DNA of 8,969 nucleotides. Origin: an uncultured Loktanella sp. GTDB lineage: Bacteria; Pseudomonadota; Alphaproteobacteria; Rhodobacterales; Rhodobacteraceae. Every line of letters begins with the position of its first letter. Position 1 is the first letter of the stretch. The stretch lies in assembly GCA_913061335.1 (NCBI GenBank), contig CAJXTP010000115.1, positions 1 to 8,969 on the forward strand, given 5' to 3'. Both the position numbers and the translations under genes were made by a program. Below the pieces are notes generated by a model. That model worked only from the letters and a program-made list of their open reading frames with translations, was not told where the DNA came from and made no database searches. Below are positions 6,899 to 8,969 of this stretch, in pieces.

Positions 6899-7918
6899 AT
6901 GGGTTATAATATCGTCGTCGTTGGCGCCACCGGTAACGTGGGCCACGAAATGCTAAACATCCTCGCAGAGCGCCAGTTCCCGATCGACAAGATCGAAGCC
7001 CTCGCCAGCCGTAAATCGCTGGGGACGGACGTAAGCTTTGGCGACAAAACCCTGAAGACGAAAGACCTTGATACGTTTGATTTCACGGGCTGGGATATTG
7101 CGCTGTTTGCGGTTGGCTCTGACGCGACGAAGAAATACGCGCCCATTGCTGCCAAAGCGGGCTGTGTGGTCATCGATAACTCGTCGTTGTACCGCTATGA
7201 TCCCGATGTGCCGCTGGTCGTGCCTGAGGTAAACCCAGAGGCCGTGCACGGTTATTCCAAGAAAAACATCATCGCCAACCCGAACTGTTCAACCGCTCAG
7301 ATGGTTGTGGCGCTAAAGCCATTGCATGACCGCGCAACGATCAAGCGCGTTGTTGTCAGCACATACCAATCTGTATCTGGCTCTGGCAAAGGTGCGATGG
7401 ACGCGCTGTGGAACGAGACCAAAGCGATCTATAACCCGACCGACAACAAGGGTATCTTTTACACCAAGCAGATCGCCTTCAACGTGATCCCGCATATCGA
7501 TGACTTCATGGATAGCGGCGATACACGCGAAGAATGGAAAATGGTCGCCGAAACCAAAAAGATCATGGATACCAAGGTCAAGGTTACAGCCACCTGTGTG
7601 CGTGTGCCCGTGTTTGTCGGTCACGCCGAATCGATCAACATCGAATTCGAAGAGTTTTTGGACGAAGACGAGGCCCGCGACATCCTGCGCGAAGCCCCCG
7701 GCATCATGGTGATCGATAAGCGCGAAGATGGCGGCTACGTCACTCCGATTGAATGCGTCGGCGACTTTGCGACATTTATCAGCCGCATCCGTCAGGATGT
7801 CACGGTTGAAAACGGCCTGAACCTGTGGTGCGTGTCCGACAACCTGCGCAAAGGTGCGGCCCTAAACGCCGTACAAATCGCCGAAACGCTCGGTCGCGAG
7901 TGCCTGAAAAAGGGCTAA
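6899..7918 (+). CDS. asd: Aspartate-semialdehyde dehydrogenase
   Basis: This cytoplasmic enzyme converts L-aspartyl-4-phosphate to aspartate semialdehyde with NADPH, the branch step to lysine, diaminopimelate, methionine and threonine. Its 339 residues match the bacterial Asd length. The NADP-binding loop GATGNVG is at 9-15. The catalytic cysteine is C130 in NPNCSTAQMV. The segment STYQSVSGSGKGAMDAL follows, and the probable catalytic histidine is H242 in GHAESINIEF. The C-terminal dimerisation region contains DNLRKGAALNAVQIAE. All expected motifs are present, so it should be active. ATG 6899 has AAGGA at 6886-6890 with 8 bases of spacing. It is followed by a strong terminator. It is a housekeeping gene with no functional link to the transporter operon that I can see. 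Confidence 0.97.
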   Translation: MGYNIVVVGATGNVGHEMLNILAERQFPIDKIEALASRKSLGTDVSFGDKTLKTKDLDTFDFTGWDIALFAVGSDATKKYAPIAAKAGCVVIDNSSLYRYDPDVPLVVPEVNPEAVHGYSKKNIIANPNCSTAQMVVALKPLHDRATIKRVVVSTYQSVSGSGKGAMDALWNETKAIYNPTDNKGIFYTKQIAFNVIPHIDDFMDSGDTREEWKMVAETKKIMDTKVKVTATCVRVPVFVGHAESINIEFEEFLDEDEARDILREAPGIMVIDKREDGGYVTPIECVGDFATFISRIRQDVTVENGLNLWCVSDNLRKGAALNAVQIAETLGRECLKKG

Positions 7919-7935
7919 ACGCCGACACCAATATC

Positions 7936-7967
7936 AAAAAGCCCCGCCAGTTTGGTGGGGCTTTTTT
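7936..7967 (+). terminator. Rho-independent terminator of asd
   Basis: GCCCCGCCA (7941-7949) pairs with TGGTGGGGC (7953-7961), with one G-U pair and a 3-base loop. The stem is flanked by AAAAA on the left and TTTTTT (7962-7967) on the right. It begins 18 bases after the asd stop codon. The flanking A and T runs would let it act on both strands. Confidence 0.95.
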
Positions 7968-8024
7968 GTTGGAGTGTCTGCTTAGAGCCCTTACTGACAG
8001 ATCATCCACCGCAGAACATAAACA

Positions 8025-8044
8025 GGCTGGCGAACTCGCCAGCC
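8025..8044. repeat. Near-perfect 20-bp inverted repeat upstream of the GFA-family gene
   Basis: GGCTGGCGA (8025-8033) and TCGCCAGCC (8036-8044) are perfect 9-bp arms around AC. The repeat lies 51 bases before the GFA start and 57 bases beyond the asd terminator. It could be an operator for the GFA gene or an RNA hairpin (8-bp stem, AACT loop). The following GCTTCTTGCTTTG is only loosely T-rich, so a terminator is less likely. Confidence 0.6.
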
Positions 8045-8095
8045 GCTTCTTGCTTTGTGGTTGCGCCTCTCTGTTGGCGTAGTAATGTCCGAAAT

Positions 8096-8521
8096 ATGAC
8101 AAAGGAATACACAGGGAAATGCCTTTGCGGCGAGGTCAAATACACGGCTGACGGGCCGCCTATCGTCGTTGCTCAATGCCACTGTGAAGAATGTCGCCGA
8201 TTGAGCGGGACAGGTCATACAGTCGGTGCCATGTTCGTTTCAGATGCGGTTAGCGTGAGTGGAAAATTGAGTGAATTCAGTTACTCGTCTGACAAAGGCT
8301 CAGAGGTTACCAAGGTATTCTGTGCGAGTTGTGGCAGCCCAATTTATGGTAAGAACACGCGACTACCTGATCATCTAACACTATCTCTGGGCACAATGGA
8401 CGATGCTCGCGGGCTGGAGGTTAAAGTTGTCATTTTTGAGCGTGACAAACCTCATTGGGATCAGCTTGGCGAAGATGTAGTTTCCTTCGCGACGCAGCCA
8501 GATTGGAAGCCCGAAACTTGA
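8096..8521 (+). CDS. GFA/CENP-V-family zinc protein
   Basis: This 141-residue protein is one complete GFA domain (glutathione-dependent formaldehyde-activating enzyme / CENP-V superfamily). The cysteine pattern is intact: C9 and C11 (KCLCGEV) with C76 and C79 (FCASCGSP) for the structural zinc, and C28, C30 and C33 (QCHCEECRR) for the second zinc site, in the arrangement of Paracoccus Gfa. Most members have no proven substrate, and the original activity (S-hydroxymethylglutathione formation) is disputed, so I do not assign gfa. ATG 8096 was chosen because the GFA domain begins at once (MTKEYTGKCLCGEV); the open frame continues upstream to 7952, but that part crosses the asd terminator and looks non-coding. 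The ribosome site is weak. No glutathione-dependent formaldehyde dehydrogenase gene is adjacent. Confidence 0.88.
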   Translation: MTKEYTGKCLCGEVKYTADGPPIVVAQCHCEECRRLSGTGHTVGAMFVSDAVSVSGKLSEFSYSSDKGSEVTKVFCASCGSPIYGKNTRLPDHLTLSLGTMDDARGLEVKVVIFERDKPHWDQLGEDVVSFATQPDWKPET

Positions 8522-8687
8522 GCCGTGCAATATGCGGGGCAGCTTCTGGAAGGTCGCTAAGTCCGCACAGCGGACGTGGCAGTGAGGTAAGCACGCCCAC
8601 ACATTTGTATATTCCCACCCGATCAACTCAAGCGGTGGGCGTTTTACAAACCCAACAGCCTTCAGGCAGGGTCTGGCCACGGCCGCG
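8522..8687. other. Gap between convergent genes with small hairpins
   Basis: No gene is seen here. GTCCGC/GCGGAC (8561-8575) forms a 6-bp hairpin with an ACA loop. CCCACC (8614-8619) pairs with GGTGGG (8634-8639) and is followed by CGTTTTA, a weak candidate terminator for the GFA gene. GCCCAC at 8595-8600 can compete for the same right arm. The region lies between genes that point at each other, so terminators are expected here. Confidence 0.45.
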
Positions 8688-8921
8688 CTAAATAACCCAA
8701 AAATACCGCGTTAAGTGATAAAATATCGGGGCAGCGAAAACCACGCTATCAAGCTGGTCAACAAAGCCGCCTTGGCCGGGGATAAGATGTGACCAATCCT
8801 TGACGCCGCGGTCTCGTTTGATGGCTGCAAAAACCAGATTGCCGAACATGCCCACGATCGATGCGATGCCTGCCATGCCCATCGCGCCCCAGACCCCAAA
8901 CGGTGTGATCCAGCTAAGTAA
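8688..8921 (-). CDS. CdsA-like phosphatidate cytidylyltransferase, C-terminal fragment
   Basis: Seventy-seven C-terminal residues of a membrane enzyme that makes CDP-diacylglycerol from CTP and phosphatidic acid. The fragment has one hydrophobic segment (about residues 9-37, GVWGAMGMAGIASIVGMFGN), then the family's C-terminal signature region AIKRDRGVKDWSHLIPGQGG followed by FVDQLDS, and ends in FAAPIFYHLTRYFW. Against the CdsA signature three positions differ: A for the usual S before xIKR, Q for H in PGHGG, and Q for R in DRLD. The wording KRDRGVKDW and FHLTRYFW recalls the YnbB/COG4589 subgroup rather than main CdsA, from memory. The 5' end is cut by the adapter: MYKRQ in the frame at 8922-8936 is synthetic, and true sequence starts at LLSWITP. 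It is convergent with the GFA gene. Confidence 0.85.
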   Translation of the reverse strand, partial: LLSWITPFGVWGAMGMAGIASIVGMFGNLVFAAIKRDRGVKDWSHLIPGQGGFVDQLDSVVFAAPIFYHLTRYFWVI

Positions 8922-8969
8922 CTGTCTCTTATACACATCTCCGAGCCCACGAGACCTCTCTACATCTCG
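8922..8969 (+). other. Nextera i7-side adapter (synthetic, not genomic)
   Basis: Bases 8922-8940 are the Tn5 mosaic end in reverse complement, 8941-8955 complete the Nextera Read 2 adapter, 8956-8963 (CTCTCTAC) equal index N707, and 8964-8969 begin the P7 arm. Genomic sequence ends at 8921. Confidence 0.98.

Noticed and set aside
6905..6910. TATAAT just inside asd
   Set aside because: It lies within the conserved N-terminal coding sequence, with no suitable -35 and no downstream start that would keep the NADP loop.
43..8921. Mobile element, prophage, CRISPR array, toxin-antitoxin or defence system
   Set aside because: No transposase, integrase, phage or nuclease genes, no regular repeats and no tRNA-linked attachment site were seen. 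The Tn5 mosaic ends at the edges are laboratory adapters.
5487..8921. PCR chimera joining unrelated genome pieces
   Set aside because: Codon use and family affinities look alike across the window and no broken gene marks a junction, so there is no positive evidence. Synteny in a related genome would decide it.

Overview
The window is an 8,879-base genomic insert (43-8921) flanked by Illumina Nextera adapter sequence. Bases 1-42 are the i5 side and 8922-8969 the i7 side, both with sample index. The layout (P5 side, mosaic end, insert, mosaic end, P7 side) is that of one complete tagmented library molecule, so neither edge is a natural chromosome boundary. The gene families, moderate GC, gene arrangement and protein similarity recalled from memory suggest a marine alphaproteobacterium of the Rhodobacteraceae (Roseobacter group). 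That is inference, since there is no rRNA or other marker gene.

Region 1 (58-5486) is a carbohydrate or cyclitol uptake locus. A LacI-family repressor gene on the minus strand diverges from a five-gene plus-strand operon. The operon encodes an IolI-like TIM-barrel isomerase, a periplasmic binding protein, an ABC permease, an ABC ATPase and a 72-residue two-helix membrane protein. The set looks like the ibpA/iatP/iatA inositol-type transporter. A perfect 18-bp palindrome with a central CpG lies 57 bases upstream of the isomerase start and is the probable repressor operator. A 12-bp stem without a U-tract separates the binding-protein gene from the permease gene and probably sets unequal expression. 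A strong terminator (5519-5560) closes the operon. The expected logic is that the substrate is captured in the periplasm, imported with ATP and isomerised, while the same or a derived ligand relieves repression. No iolG, iolE, iolD, iolB, iolC or iolA is visible, so the substrate is inferred rather than proven.

Region 2 (5660-7918) holds an MFS permease and aspartate-semialdehyde dehydrogenase (asd), with a classic terminator after asd. Region 3 (7968-8921) holds a 20-bp inverted repeat, a CENP-V/GFA-family zinc protein gene and, convergent with it, the 3' end of a CdsA-like phosphatidate cytidylyltransferase gene that runs into the adapter.

No phage, CRISPR, insertion sequence, RNA gene or clearly new multigene system was seen. 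The points most worth following are the operator, the small membrane protein coupled to the transporter, the inverted repeat ahead of the GFA gene, the altered CdsA signature, and the adapter sequence that creates false peptides at both ends.
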